This document shows, piece by piece, positions 1 through 7,728 of a stretch of DNA of 64,000 nt (positions are counted from its first letter, which is position 1; each line of letters starts with the position of its first letter). The DNA is from Hymenobacter taeanensis (GTDB taxonomy: Bacteria > Bacteroidota > Bacteroidia > Cytophagales > Hymenobacteraceae). The translations under genes were made by a program, and so were the position numbers. The notes under the pieces were generated by a model, which did not search any database, had not been told where the DNA came from, and saw only the letters and a program-made list of their open reading frames with translations. The stretch is from NCBI RefSeq assembly GCF_013137895.1, contig NZ_CP053538.1, positions 867,501 to 931,500 on the forward strand, read 5' to 3'.

Positions 1-427
1 GCTGGAACAAGGAATGGCTGCCAAACACATCGAGGTCGGCGGCGTAGGGGTGTTGGGTGTCAAGGTAGCGCAGGCCGGGGTCAAAGCTCGTGAGCTTGCC
101 CCCCAGGCGTAGTTGCTCGTCGCGGTTGAGCTGGGCCAGCAGGCGATGATGCTCCCGCTGGTAGCCCACGGTAGTATGCCAGCGCACTAGGCCCAGAAAC
201 ACGAGGTAGGCCGCAAACAGCAGTCCGAAGCCCGCCATCACTTGCCCATTGCTGAACAGTAGCCATGCTCCTACTGCCGCGCCCCCAAATACCAGCAGCC
301 GCACCAAGGCCACTAGGCGGTGCCGGCCCGCGAAGTAGGCTTCACGCTCAGTGTAATGGGCCAGGTTTTCCTGGAAAAGCTCAGCGGGCGAAACAGATAG
401 GGTACGAGTGGCAGGGGAAACAGGCAC
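1..427 (-). CDS. MutS-related membrane-anchored ATPase family protein, N-terminal part
   Basis: Partial gene: it runs off the left edge of the window, so only about 142 N-terminal residues are visible. They contain two hydrophobic stretches (about residues 35-75) and then the segment LTSFDPGLRYLDTQHPYA followed by DLDVFGSHSLFQ. That signature is typical of the Bacteroidota MutS-like proteins that have N-terminal transmembrane helices and a C-terminal MutS ATPase domain. The ATPase part is outside the window. No ATG is present in this frame; a GTG at 425-427 is the best start, and an ATT at 440-442 is the alternative. The role of these membrane-bound MutS homologues is not established; mismatch repair should not be assumed. 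Confidence 0.7.
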   Translation of the reverse strand, partial: MPVSPATRTLSVSPAELFQENLAHYTEREAYFAGRHRLVALVRLLVFGGAAVGAWLLFSNGQVMAGFGLLFAAYLVFLGLVRWHTTVGYQREHHRLLAQLNRDEQLRLGGKLTSFDPGLRYLDTQHPYAADLDVFGSHSLFQ

Positions 428-606
428 GGCAGCAGATTCAATGAAACCACGAAGGTACGCAAGGTGGCCTAGGCCAGGCTAGCTTAAACTGCACCGTGCC
501 TGAGCCTGTTACTCACTCTGCCAAGTGAAGCCAAGGCCTTTCGCCCCGTCAGTGGCCCTATAATAGCCACATACTCCCTGACATGCTTTCTACTCAATAG
601 AGTAAA

Positions 607-1038
607 TCAGCTTATTACCGCAATGCACTTCAGCTCAATGGCAATGGGTGTGGGCAGGCAGTTGACTTCCACAGTGGTGCGGCAGGGCTGGTTGCTTTGG
701 AAATACTGGGCATAGAGGCGGTTATAGGTCGGGAAGTCGTTGCGCATGTTGGTGAGGTACACGGTTACGTCCACGAGGTCTTCCCAACGGGCCCCGGCTT
801 CTTCCAGAATGTAGCGCACGTTCTGAAACACGGCGTGGCACTGGCGCTCAAAATCGTAGGCCACTATGCGGCCGGCGGTGTCCAGCTCCACGCCGGGCAC
901 CTGTTTCTCGCCGCGCTGGCGTGGGCCCACGCCAGATAGGAATAGCAGATTACCGGCGCGCCGGGCGTGCGGATAGAGGCCTACCGGCTCGGGGGCGCGG
1001 CTGGAGTTGTGGGCCGAGGAAGTTGCGTCAGATGCCAT
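607..1038 (-). CDS. RidA/YjgF-family deaminase, 2-aminomuconate deaminase-like
   Basis: 143 residues. RidA-family enzymes are trimeric and hydrolyse reactive enamine/imine intermediates. The core reads YPHARRAGNLLFLSGVGPRQ near residues 25-45, then a VDVTVYLTNM segment and the conserved C-terminal RTTVEVNCLPTPIAIELK with the family arginine. The GPRQRGEKQVPGVELD stretch resembles the subgroup annotated as 2-aminomuconate deaminase of the kynurenine/3-hydroxyanthranilate route, but no other gene of that route is nearby, so the substrate is uncertain. The start was chosen at the methionine just before the conserved core; the frame stays open far upstream, antisense to the next gene, which is not meaningful. 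A -7-like box lies only 5 bases upstream of the ATG. Confidence 0.85.
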   Translation of the reverse strand: MASDATSSAHNSSRAPEPVGLYPHARRAGNLLFLSGVGPRQRGEKQVPGVELDTAGRIVAYDFERQCHAVFQNVRYILEEAGARWEDLVDVTVYLTNMRNDFPTYNRLYAQYFQSNQPCRTTVEVNCLPTPIAIELKCIAVIS

Positions 1039-1043
1039 ACCGC

Positions 1044-1051
1044 CAAATCTA
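1044..1051 (-). promoter_or_regulatory. Putative -7 promoter box of the RidA-family gene
   Basis: The minus strand reads TAGATTTG, an exact match to the Bacteroidota -7 consensus TAnnTTTG. It ends 5 bases before the ATG, so transcription would begin at or next to the start codon, giving a leaderless message. No convincing -33 TTG was found at the usual spacing. Confidence 0.45.
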
Positions 1052-1161
1052 CCGAAATGCGGCGCTTTTTGCATGGCCAACGAACCTGAACCGGGGCTGG
1101 TGCGGTTGTTGACGTACGCCCAACCCGGTATTTTAGCTCCTTCTTCTCTTCTATCTTTCTC

Positions 1162-1950
1162 ATGACGCCCACTTTCCGCCGTGTTACGCTTGCGCTGGCT
1201 CTGAGCGCCGTGGCCTCCGCATCTGCCTTCGCCCAGCAAAAACTTAAATACCCCAAGCAGCCCGCCGCCGAGATTTATGACGCCGTGGAGAAGCCCGCCG
1301 TGCCTCTGGGTGGCCTGGACGCCTACGCCCAGTACCTTGCCGACAAGCAGCAATACCCCACCGCGGCGCTCCAGGCCGGCACGCAGGGCACCGTAAATGT
1401 GACCTTTGTAATTGAGAAAACCGGCTCTATTTCCAACGTGACCGTGGCCCAGCCCGTAGCGCCGGAGCTGGATGCCGAGGCCATCCGCCTGATTAAGGCT
1501 GGCCCGCGCTGGACGCCCGCTCAGCACCGGGGCGGTGTAGTGCGCCAGCGCGTTTCTATTCCTATTACGTTCCAGATTCCGGCCAGCGCGGAGGGCGGAA
1601 CGGCCGGAGCTGCCCCAGCGGCCGGGGCTGGCCCCACCACCCAGGTTGTAACGCCCGATAAACCCGCCAGGCCAGTAGGCGGCACCGATGCGTTTTTTGA
1701 GTGGATCCAGCAAAACCAGAAGTACCCTGCCCTAGCACGCCAGCGTAAGGTAGAAGGCCGCGTGATGATGGAGTTTATAGTACAGAAAGATGGCTCTCTT
1801 GCTGAAATAAAGCCCATTAAGCGCATGGGCTCCGGCCTCGATGAAGAAGCCATTCGCCTCATCAAAGCGGCCCCCAAATGGGAGCCCGCTACGTATAAGG
1901 GCCAGCCTATGAAGCAAAAAATGGTTTTGCCTGTTGTATTCCAGCTATAG
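1162..1950 (+). CDS. Exported protein with two TonB C-terminal domains
   Basis: 262 residues. The N-terminus is a classical signal peptide with a likely cleavage after ASAFA near residue 24. Two TonB C-terminal-like domains follow, at about residues 50-140 and 170-262. Each has the pattern YPTAALQAGTQGTVNVTFVI / YPALARQRKVEGRVMMEFIV and a later ELDAEAIRLIK / LDEEAIRLIK segment ending in the WTPA/WEPA strand. An Ala/Gly/Pro-rich linker joins them. A normal TonB keeps an N-terminal membrane anchor to contact ExbB/ExbD; here the N-terminus looks cleavable, so it is unlikely to be a standard energy transducer. It may be a periplasmic protein using the fold for binding. No exbB or exbD is nearby. 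Confidence 0.8.
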   Translation: MTPTFRRVTLALALSAVASASAFAQQKLKYPKQPAAEIYDAVEKPAVPLGGLDAYAQYLADKQQYPTAALQAGTQGTVNVTFVIEKTGSISNVTVAQPVAPELDAEAIRLIKAGPRWTPAQHRGGVVRQRVSIPITFQIPASAEGGTAGAAPAAGAGPTTQVVTPDKPARPVGGTDAFFEWIQQNQKYPALARQRKVEGRVMMEFIVQKDGSLAEIKPIKRMGSGLDEEAIRLIKAAPKWEPATYKGQPMKQKMVLPVVFQL

Positions 1951-2121
1951 CCTACCCTTGGGCACTTAAAACTTGCGTGTAGTGCAACGCAGGCAGGTTT
2001 TAGGAACTCTTTTAAAATATATCCTTTCGTTACTCGTCTGCCAGTATACTACTGTACTACCGGCTGATGAGTTAGTGGCCCGCCGGTTCCTCCGCTCCTG
2101 CCATTCTTTCTGCCCCTTCCG

Positions 2122-3678
2122 ATGCTGTCGCCCCTGCCTCTTATTTCGGCCCCGCCCGTCGCCTTTGGCCATCCGCTGCCGCTGCCCGATAGTTATTCTA
2201 TCTGGCCCTACCAGGCACGTTTCCGACAGGCAGCGCAGGTGGTAGCTACTGGCATTTTTGAGGCGCTGGATGACGACCTGGACCCCTACGTGCTGCTGCT
2301 GGCCATTCCAGCCGATCCGCATGAGGAAACTACCACGGTGTGCCTGGAGCCGGAAGACTGTGGCTTTGATGCCGCAGCTTTTACGGGAGCCATTGCCCGG
2401 GGCCAGTATTTGCAGCTCACTTCTGAATGGGCCCCCTCCGACCCAGAGGTGATGCCCGAGCCGGTAATTCAGCGCCGCCAGCACGCCATGGGGCTGCGCC
2501 GCTCTGTGCAGGAAGTTCTCGAGGAGCTAGATAACCAGGGCAAACGCGTCTCGTTTGCGGGCTTCCCTATTCAGATAGACCGCCACTTCGTGATTCCGGT
2601 GCTGCAGCTCAACCGCAAGGTGATGAACAGCTACCCCACGTTGCAGCCTAACCGTTTTTATACCGATGGCCGGGTTCTGCCGCACTCTTTGCTGAAGGCC
2701 GCCATTGTGCGTTTTAATGAGGAGTGCCTGAAGTCCCTGACGGAGCCGGAACCGGGCTCGGGCCTGCTGGTACGCCCCCGTGATACCGATGAGCTGATAC
2801 GGGCCGCGGGCCAGCTGTTCATGGATACTCCCGCCCAGGATATCGGCATGAACCCTTCCATGGCCAAGCTGTTTGCCACCTGCAACACTATCTCGTCGTT
2901 GCGCTATGAGGGGGCTGAAGGGGTAGGAAAGATGATGCTGGCCCGGCGCGGCCACCCTAATCTCACGGAGATATTTGCCCTCACCTGCCCTACTCCGCTC
3001 ACCGACTACCGGGCGGTGCGCAAGCTTCTCGAAATGACGACCGAGGACGTAAGCCTGCTGGCCGACGCCGAGAACGTGTATGCGCTGGGCCGCCAGGTAG
3101 GCCACTACGATACCACCCGCGAAGACCTGTTCGTCATCAACTTCGTGAACCACTACGCCTGGGAGTTTCAGCATGATGGGCATGTGCTGATGCGGGCCCA
3201 CTACGGCTTGCCCAGTTTGCCGCGTACCCACCTCAACCGCAACAAATTCCGGCGTGACCTTAAGCGGACCTTCCAGCTCACCGACCTGGATAAGGTGGAG
3301 CGCCTTTGGGATGTGGTGCAGGAAGCCAGCCGCCAAAAGCACGGCACGCTGCTGGTTATTACCACGGAAGCACTAGCCGAGGCCGACCGCCTTAAGCTAC
3401 AATGCACGCTCATTGAGCCAGTTCCCCTCACCCCGCTCATCACGAGCCTGGTAACAGCCATTGATGGCGCCGTCTTGCTCGACCCCGATGCATATTGCTA
3501 TTCTATTGGCGTAATCCTGGATGGCAAAGCCTCCGGCCACGGCAACAGCACCCGCGGCGCCCGTTTCAACTCCGCGGTCCGTTACGTAGACAGCTCTCCT
3601 TACCCGTGCATTGCCATTGTGGTAAGTGAAGACGGCCTAGTAGATGTGGTTACCAAAGAAAGCCTGCGCGAGGAGTAA
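2122..3678 (+). CDS. Large protein with C-terminal diadenylate-cyclase-like (DACNV-type) domain
   Basis: 518 residues, no signal peptide or membrane segment, so probably cytoplasmic. The last 120 or so residues resemble the nucleotide-binding domain of DisA/CdaA diadenylate cyclases: the DGA motif is present at residues 448-450 (AIDGAVLLDPDAYCYSIGVI), and the later position where cyclases have an RHR-type motif reads STRGARFNSAVRYV (about 476-489). This looks like the variant family named DACNV, described as a probable sensor domain; the family name is from memory. The N-terminal 370 residues are less clear; there is a conserved-looking block around residues 140-190 (FPIQIDRHFVIPVLQLNR) that I cannot assign. 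Whether it makes, binds or only resembles binders of cyclic dinucleotides is unknown. It ends inside a 40-bp inverted repeat shared with the convergent next gene. Confidence 0.7.
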   Translation: MLSPLPLISAPPVAFGHPLPLPDSYSIWPYQARFRQAAQVVATGIFEALDDDLDPYVLLLAIPADPHEETTTVCLEPEDCGFDAAAFTGAIARGQYLQLTSEWAPSDPEVMPEPVIQRRQHAMGLRRSVQEVLEELDNQGKRVSFAGFPIQIDRHFVIPVLQLNRKVMNSYPTLQPNRFYTDGRVLPHSLLKAAIVRFNEECLKSLTEPEPGSGLLVRPRDTDELIRAAGQLFMDTPAQDIGMNPSMAKLFATCNTISSLRYEGAEGVGKMMLARRGHPNLTEIFALTCPTPLTDYRAVRKLLEMTTEDVSLLADAENVYALGRQVGHYDTTREDLFVINFVNHYAWEFQHDGHVLMRAHYGLPSLPRTHLNRNKFRRDLKRTFQLTDLDKVERLWDVVQEASRQKHGTLLVITTEALAEADRLKLQCTLIEPVPLTPLITSLVTAIDGAVLLDPDAYCYSIGVILDGKASGHGNSTRGARFNSAVRYVDSSPYPCIAIVVSEDGLVDVVTKESLREE

Positions 3679-3761
3679 ATGAGGTGATGTAAAAAGGGAA
3701 GAGGTGAGAAGTAAGTTGCCCTACTTCTCACCTCTTCCCTTTTTACATCACCTCATTTACT
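3674..3761. repeat. Perfect 40-bp inverted repeat between convergent genes
   Basis: Arms 3674-3713 and 3722-3761 are exact reverse complements with an 8-base loop. The arms contain the stop codons of both flanking genes (TAA at 3676-3678 on plus, TAA at 3757-3759 on minus). As RNA it forms a very stable hairpin in either direction, with an A/T run inside the stem, and could act as a bidirectional terminator. Its GAGGTGATG-type units recur in the imperfect repeat at 31974-32095. Confidence 0.9.
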
Positions 3762-4269
3762 TCTTTGCCCTAAACGACCACGTGATGCGGAATACGGCCA
3801 CTACGTCGCCGGCTTGGTCTAGGCCAGTGCTGGTGCACACTACGGTGCGCCCTTCACCCGTTGCGCGGCTTTCTGCCATGGCTTGCGCAATAGCGGCGCC
3901 ATCAGTGCTGGTGAAGGCAATAAGGCCCACGGCTTTTTTAGTGAATTCAGCTTCCAGGCCCACTACCAGCATGGAGGTAGGCGAGCCGCTTTGCACGTGC
4001 ATCATGGCCAGTAGGCCACTGGCCATTTCGGCGGCCATGCTCAGGCAAGCGAAGTAAATGCTGCCAAACGGGTTTTTTGTGAGGTACTTAAACGGCACCG
4101 TCACGGTAGCCTCCTGCACGGTTATGCTCCGGATGCGCAAGCCCGCCAGATACGCCATGGGCAGGCTGCGCAGCATAAACAGCCGCAGCTTCAACGGATT
4201 CTGGATGATCCGACGAAATTGCTCCATGCGGGGCGTATCAGCGGGAGCGGGAGTTGGCTGGGAGGTCAT
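3757..4269 (-). CDS. DUF4442-type hotdog-fold protein (thioesterase-like)
   Basis: 170 residues. The stretch VTVPFKYLTKNPFGSIYFA followed by LSMAAEMASGLLAMM is the hallmark of DUF4442/PaaI-like hotdog proteins; the helix after FGSIYFA is the central hotdog helix. Hotdog proteins often hydrolyse acyl-CoA thioesters, but members of this subgroup lack a defined substrate and the general base is not obvious, so activity is an inference. It is a single gene, convergent with the DAC-like gene, with which it shares a terminator-like inverted repeat. No lipid or phenylacetate genes are adjacent to narrow its role. Confidence 0.8.
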   Translation of the reverse strand: MTSQPTPAPADTPRMEQFRRIIQNPLKLRLFMLRSLPMAYLAGLRIRSITVQEATVTVPFKYLTKNPFGSIYFACLSMAAEMASGLLAMMHVQSGSPTSMLVVGLEAEFTKKAVGLIAFTSTDGAAIAQAMAESRATGEGRTVVCTSTGLDQAGDVVAVFRITWSFRAKK

Positions 4270-4343
4270 GCCGAAATATACCGAATTAGGTGAAGTTGTT
4301 AGGCAAGCCTACTTTCTACCTCTTTCTACTCTTCGGTAGGCCA

Positions 4344-4892
4344 CTACTTGCGGCCAGCGCGCGGTGCTTTGCGGGGTTTGTCGTCGGCTGGATGCACGCT
4401 GAGTTCCTTGTAGCCGTAGGTGGCATCGGTTTCCCGACGGAAATCCAGCTCAGGAAGTTCTCCCAGCACTATTTCGGCGGTGGTATAAATGATGTTTCCA
4501 TCCAGCAGATGCCCGCCAATAGTTCGGCCCGTGGAGTCAGCTACGGATAGATGCAAGTGGCTGCCATTCACCGACAGCGTCCCGACTAACGACACAATCT
4601 CAAAGTGGCCGTGGTACACTGTGGGTCCCTCTTGGTTAGCCAGGCGTAGCGTGGTGGTAGTCAGGCTCCCCACGCAGGTTAACACCGCACCGGCTTTCAG
4701 GTGCTGCCCTTCCACAAAGCGTAGTAGCTGCTGGCGTAAATCGTCGCCGGGGTGCAGGCGCAGGGCATGAGCCCGCATGGGTGAAGAAGCACTGGAAACG
4801 GCAAGTGGCCTAGCAGACATAGCAGGAGCAGATTGAGCCGAGGCAACCAACACCTGCAGTGCCAGCAGCCCCGTCAACAAAAATTGAATCAT
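4344..4892 (-). CDS. Exported PPC/DUF296-domain protein
   Basis: 182 residues. Residues 1-22 form a signal peptide ending near VASAQS. Residues 40-165 form a PPC (DUF296) domain: LRLHPGDDLRQQLLRFVEGQ, then GAVLTCVGSLTTTTLRLA, FEIVSLVGTLS, and the family histidine signature HLHLSVADSTGRTIGGHL. In plants this domain is found in AT-hook DNA-binding proteins, and free-standing prokaryotic members form trimers with a histidine cluster that can hold a metal. A secreted or periplasmic copy cannot act on DNA, so a metal- or ligand-binding role outside the cytoplasm is more plausible. The gene is monocistronic. Confidence 0.8.
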   Translation of the reverse strand: MIQFLLTGLLALQVLVASAQSAPAMSARPLAVSSASSPMRAHALRLHPGDDLRQQLLRFVEGQHLKAGAVLTCVGSLTTTTLRLANQEGPTVYHGHFEIVSLVGTLSVNGSHLHLSVADSTGRTIGGHLLDGNIIYTTAEIVLGELPELDFRRETDATYGYKELSVHPADDKPRKAPRAGRK

Positions 4893-4935
4893 GAGGCCAA
4901 GGTAGCTTCCCTATGGGTTACCCCATCTTTCCAGC

Positions 4936-4997
4936 TACAGCAAAGCCCTCCTTCTAACTGCCCTAGGCTGGGCAGTTAGAAGGAGGGCTTTGCTGTA
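4936..4997. terminator. 28-bp perfect hairpin downstream of the DUF4097-like gene
   Basis: Arms 4936-4963 and 4970-4997 are exact reverse complements around a 6-base loop (taggct). The hairpin follows the stop codon of the minus-strand gene ending at 5021 and precedes the next minus-strand gene. There is no long U-run directly after the stem, so it could be a terminator or a 3'-end stabiliser. Confidence 0.7.
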
Positions 4998-5020
4998 TAG
5001 TGGCACTTGAGGCTAGGTGC

Positions 5021-6271
5021 TTACTTATTGAAGCTTACGTTGCCGTAGCGCACTTTAATGTTCACGTTGCCGCCCGCGCGGGTTGGCACACTACCAAAGC
5101 TGCCCTGCATGTCACTGGATGAGGCACTGCTTTCTTCTGAATCTACCCGCACCAAGCGTTTATCTACCAGCAGCTTGCCGTGCTCGGTGTTTACATCAAA
5201 TTTGAACGCGGCCTCGTCGGGGAAATTCAGCTGGATTGTGCTGTACCCTCCGTCTACGTTGATCTGGCGGAAGTTTTTGCCCGTGCTGCGCACCTCGAAA
5301 TTGGGGCAGAACTGCACGGTCATATCCAATTGGTTGCTGAGCTTATCAACGCTGAACTTGGAATAGCCCGAGGTGCCGCGCAAGTTGCTTACGTTGCCCA
5401 GGGCCACGTCGCCGTACTTGCTGTGTACGGTGAGGTCTTTTACCGTTCCAATGTCAATGTCCGAGGAGTTGTTGCGCAGGTCTACTACGTCGCCTGCCGT
5501 CAGGCGCAGCTTGGAGTAGGAAGCATCAATGCTGGCGGTACGCACATACGACATGGCACACTGGCCGTTATTTACGCGCACCAGGTTACGGCTGCCCTCG
5601 AGCCGGGCGGTGCGCAGGGTGCCATACTCTACGGCCAGGTCAGTAATGCCGCTTACGTCACCGGTCAGAATTACCTCCCCAAAGCTGTTATGCAGGTGCA
5701 GGGGCGTATTTTTGGGTACCCACACGGTGTAGTTCACCTCGTAGAGCTTGGTGCGGCTCCAGCACTCCCGCGGCATAGCACCAAAGCGCGACTTCACGCT
5801 GATGCCGTCGGTGGCAGGGTCTTTTTCAGCTACCTGCACGTTAATCATTTCCTGCAGCTGCTGAGCTTTTTCTTCCGTGTCGGAGCGGGTAATGATATCC
5901 ACATCAGTCCGCACCTCGTTGCGGCTCCACACGTTTACCTGCACGCGACCATAGCGGGTATCCAGGGTATAAGGCTTACCCATGGCCTTGAACGTCCGGC
6001 TAAGCCTGCGGACTTTCTCTACCGTGGGGGCCTGGGCATCATCTTGGGGGCCTTGGGCGGTGCTGCCCTGGCAAATATTGTCGGGGCCGCTCTGGCCTTG
6101 GGGCCAAGCCGTGTCTTTGGGCTGAGGGTAGTAATGCACCGCCGGTCCCATGGCGGGGTCAGATGCAGTCTGTGCCCCTACCGGCCCCGCCACCACGGCC
6201 AGTAGCCCCACTATTGACAGCAGGCGCCACGGCCACAAACTTAGTACAGCACTATTACGAGGGGAGCTCAT
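5021..6271 (-). CDS. Exported DUF4097-like beta-helical protein of a sigma-factor operon
   Basis: 416 residues with an N-terminal signal peptide (hydrophobic core about residues 12-30, cleavage near VGAQT). The body from about residue 95 is a run of short beta-strand repeats such as NSFGEVILTGDVSGI, VEYGTLRTARLEGS, NNSSDIDIGTVKDL and HSKYGDVALGNVSNL, the pattern of DUF4097-type putative adhesin domains. It is the last gene of a three-gene operon with an ECF sigma factor and a one-TM protein, beginning 3 bases after the preceding stop. DUF4097 proteins are commonly found in such sigma/anti-sigma operons, often read as envelope-stress components. What it binds is unknown. Confidence 0.75.
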   Translation of the reverse strand: MSSPRNSAVLSLWPWRLLSIVGLLAVVAGPVGAQTASDPAMGPAVHYYPQPKDTAWPQGQSGPDNICQGSTAQGPQDDAQAPTVEKVRRLSRTFKAMGKPYTLDTRYGRVQVNVWSRNEVRTDVDIITRSDTEEKAQQLQEMINVQVAEKDPATDGISVKSRFGAMPRECWSRTKLYEVNYTVWVPKNTPLHLHNSFGEVILTGDVSGITDLAVEYGTLRTARLEGSRNLVRVNNGQCAMSYVRTASIDASYSKLRLTAGDVVDLRNNSSDIDIGTVKDLTVHSKYGDVALGNVSNLRGTSGYSKFSVDKLSNQLDMTVQFCPNFEVRSTGKNFRQINVDGGYSTIQLNFPDEAAFKFDVNTEHGKLLVDKRLVRVDSEESSASSSDMQGSFGSVPTRAGGNVNIKVRYGNVSFNK

Positions 6272-6274
6272 AGC

Positions 6275-7039
6275 TTACGGCATCCGGCGGCTGTCAGCCA
6301 CCATGTACGGTTGATTGTGATAATCACGGATTCTTTCCCGCGTGCGCAACTGCTGGGTCAGCAGATCCAACCGGATCTGCAGGTTGCGGTTCATGGCTTC
6401 CAGCACTACATCTGGCTCGGGGTTGCGGTAAAGCTCTACTTTCAGCTGCCGATACGTTGAGTCGAGGGAGGTAAGCTCCTGGCGCCAATCGGCACGCGGG
6501 GCGGCGGGCATTTCGGCATCCAGGGTGGTTAGCTCCTGCTGGCGCTCCGTAATCTGGGCGGCGTAGTAAGACTCCATGCGTTGTACGGCACCTCCCAGGC
6601 GTTGCTCGGGGCCATCGGTAGCAGCCGTGGCAGTTAGGCCTGGGCCTTTGTAAAAGGTCTGGCTTTCCTGAGCATCCGGTGTTATCTGAGCGGCCAAGGC
6701 AGAAGTTGTAGCGCTTGCCCGCGTCCAGATGGTGGCGGGGTGCTGGGCTTGCCAGAAATAGCCGGCCATTACAATAGCAGCCACGGAAGCGGCAATGCCA
6801 TAGGGCCAGGCCGTGCGGGCAGCGGGCGGCGTAGTGGGGGCCACAGGCGCCAGCGGCGCCAACGCTTCTTCAGGGTATAGGGCTACGATCCGCAACGGCG
6901 CTTCTTCCTCAGAGGAAACCGCTGGTGCGGTAAGGTCTAGTTCGATGTCGTCCCACAAGTTGGGGCGCGGCTCGAACGCGTCAAAGTCGGCGCGGTGGCG
7001 CTCAACAAAGGATTCAAGTCCGGTTTTCTTCTCGTTCAT
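6275..7039 (-). CDS. Single-pass membrane protein, putative anti-sigma factor
   Basis: 254 residues. The N-terminal 40 residues (FVERHRADFDAFEPRPNLWD) are acidic/aromatic and typical of a short cytoplasmic segment in Bacteroidota anti-sigma-like proteins. One transmembrane helix is predicted at about residues 78-97. The remaining 150 residues are polar and probably periplasmic, with a helical, coiled-coil-like region at about 155-245 (repeated QELTSLD / QQELTTLD). It sits between an ECF sigma factor and a DUF4097-like exported gene, 3 bases from the latter. The anti-sigma role is inferred from topology and position; no zinc-binding anti-sigma motif (HxxxCxxC) is present. Confidence 0.65.
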   Translation of the reverse strand: MNEKKTGLESFVERHRADFDAFEPRPNLWDDIELDLTAPAVSSEEEAPLRIVALYPEEALAPLAPVAPTTPPAARTAWPYGIAASVAAIVMAGYFWQAQHPATIWTRASATTSALAAQITPDAQESQTFYKGPGLTATAATDGPEQRLGGAVQRMESYYAAQITERQQELTTLDAEMPAAPRADWRQELTSLDSTYRQLKVELYRNPEPDVVLEAMNRNLQIRLDLLTQQLRTRERIRDYHNQPYMVADSRRMP

Positions 7040-7158
7040 GTCAGGTGGTGAAGCGCTCTAGGCCACTATGCCCGGTATCGTCTGGAAGGGGTGGTGGGCG
7101 ATACTAGGCCGCAGGCTAAAAACAATCAGGCGGAGTCTGGTACGCTGTCGAATACGTG

Positions 7159-7728
7159 TTACAGGCCGTGTTGGCGGGCCAATTCAAGTAATTTCTTGCG
7201 AGCCCGGCTGTATTGCGACTTCGAAGTAGATTCAGTGATATGCAAAATGCTGGCTATTTCGGCGTGGTCGTAGCCCTCCAGCAGGTACAACGACAGCACC
7301 ACACGGTAGCCATCGGGGAGTTCCTGCACGCAGCGCCGTACTACATCGGCCCGCCACGAAAGGTCCTCTGAGTCGAGGCCCAGGCCGTGGTCGTCGTGGT
7401 CGAAAGCAGCCCCGTCGTGTTGCTCAGCCAGCGGCACTAGTTGCAGGCGCCGGTTACGCAGGCAGTTAATACTTTTGTTGATAACAATGCGCTTCAGCCA
7501 GGAGCCAAACGATGAGTCGCCCTTGTAGCTGTGCAGCTCCCGGAAGGCACTCAGGAAAGACTCTTGCAACACATCCTCGGCCTCAGCAAAGTTGCCGGTG
7601 ATGCGCAACGAAGCGTTGAACATGGCTTTTGAGTAGCGCTTGTAGATTTCAGCCTGTGCCCGCCGGTCACCCAGGCGGCAGCGCTCCACCAGTGGAGCGT
7701 TGATGTCAGTGTATGCAAATGCCTCCAT
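7159..7728 (-). CDS. ECF-type RNA polymerase sigma factor
   Basis: 189 residues. Sigma region 2 is at about residues 20-90 (EIYKRYSKAMFNASLRITGN, then AEDVLQESFLSAFREL and SFGSWLKRIVINKSINCLRN). Region 4 is at about 130-185 (ELPDGYRVVLSLYLLEGYDH, AEIASILHITESTSKSQYSR). No region 1 or 3, as expected for group 4 (ECF) sigma factors. The frame is open 55 codons further upstream, but family members start just before region 2, so the ATG at 7726-7728 was chosen. It heads an operon with a one-TM putative anti-sigma factor and a DUF4097-like exported protein. Confidence 0.88.
   Translation of the reverse strand: MEAFAYTDINAPLVERCRLGDRRAQAEIYKRYSKAMFNASLRITGNFAEAEDVLQESFLSAFRELHSYKGDSSFGSWLKRIVINKSINCLRNRRLQLVPLAEQHDGAAFDHDDHGLGLDSEDLSWRADVVRRCVQELPDGYRVVLSLYLLEGYDHAEIASILHITESTSKSQYSRARKKLLELARQHGL

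Noticed and set aside
607..1713. Long open frame on minus continuing from the RidA-family gene through the TonB-like gene
   Set aside because: The upper part lies opposite a well-supported gene and has no protein-like composition; RidA proteins begin at the methionine at 1038.
5180..6205. Long plus-strand open frame inside the DUF4097-like gene
   Set aside because: Antisense shadow of a real gene with no recognisable features.
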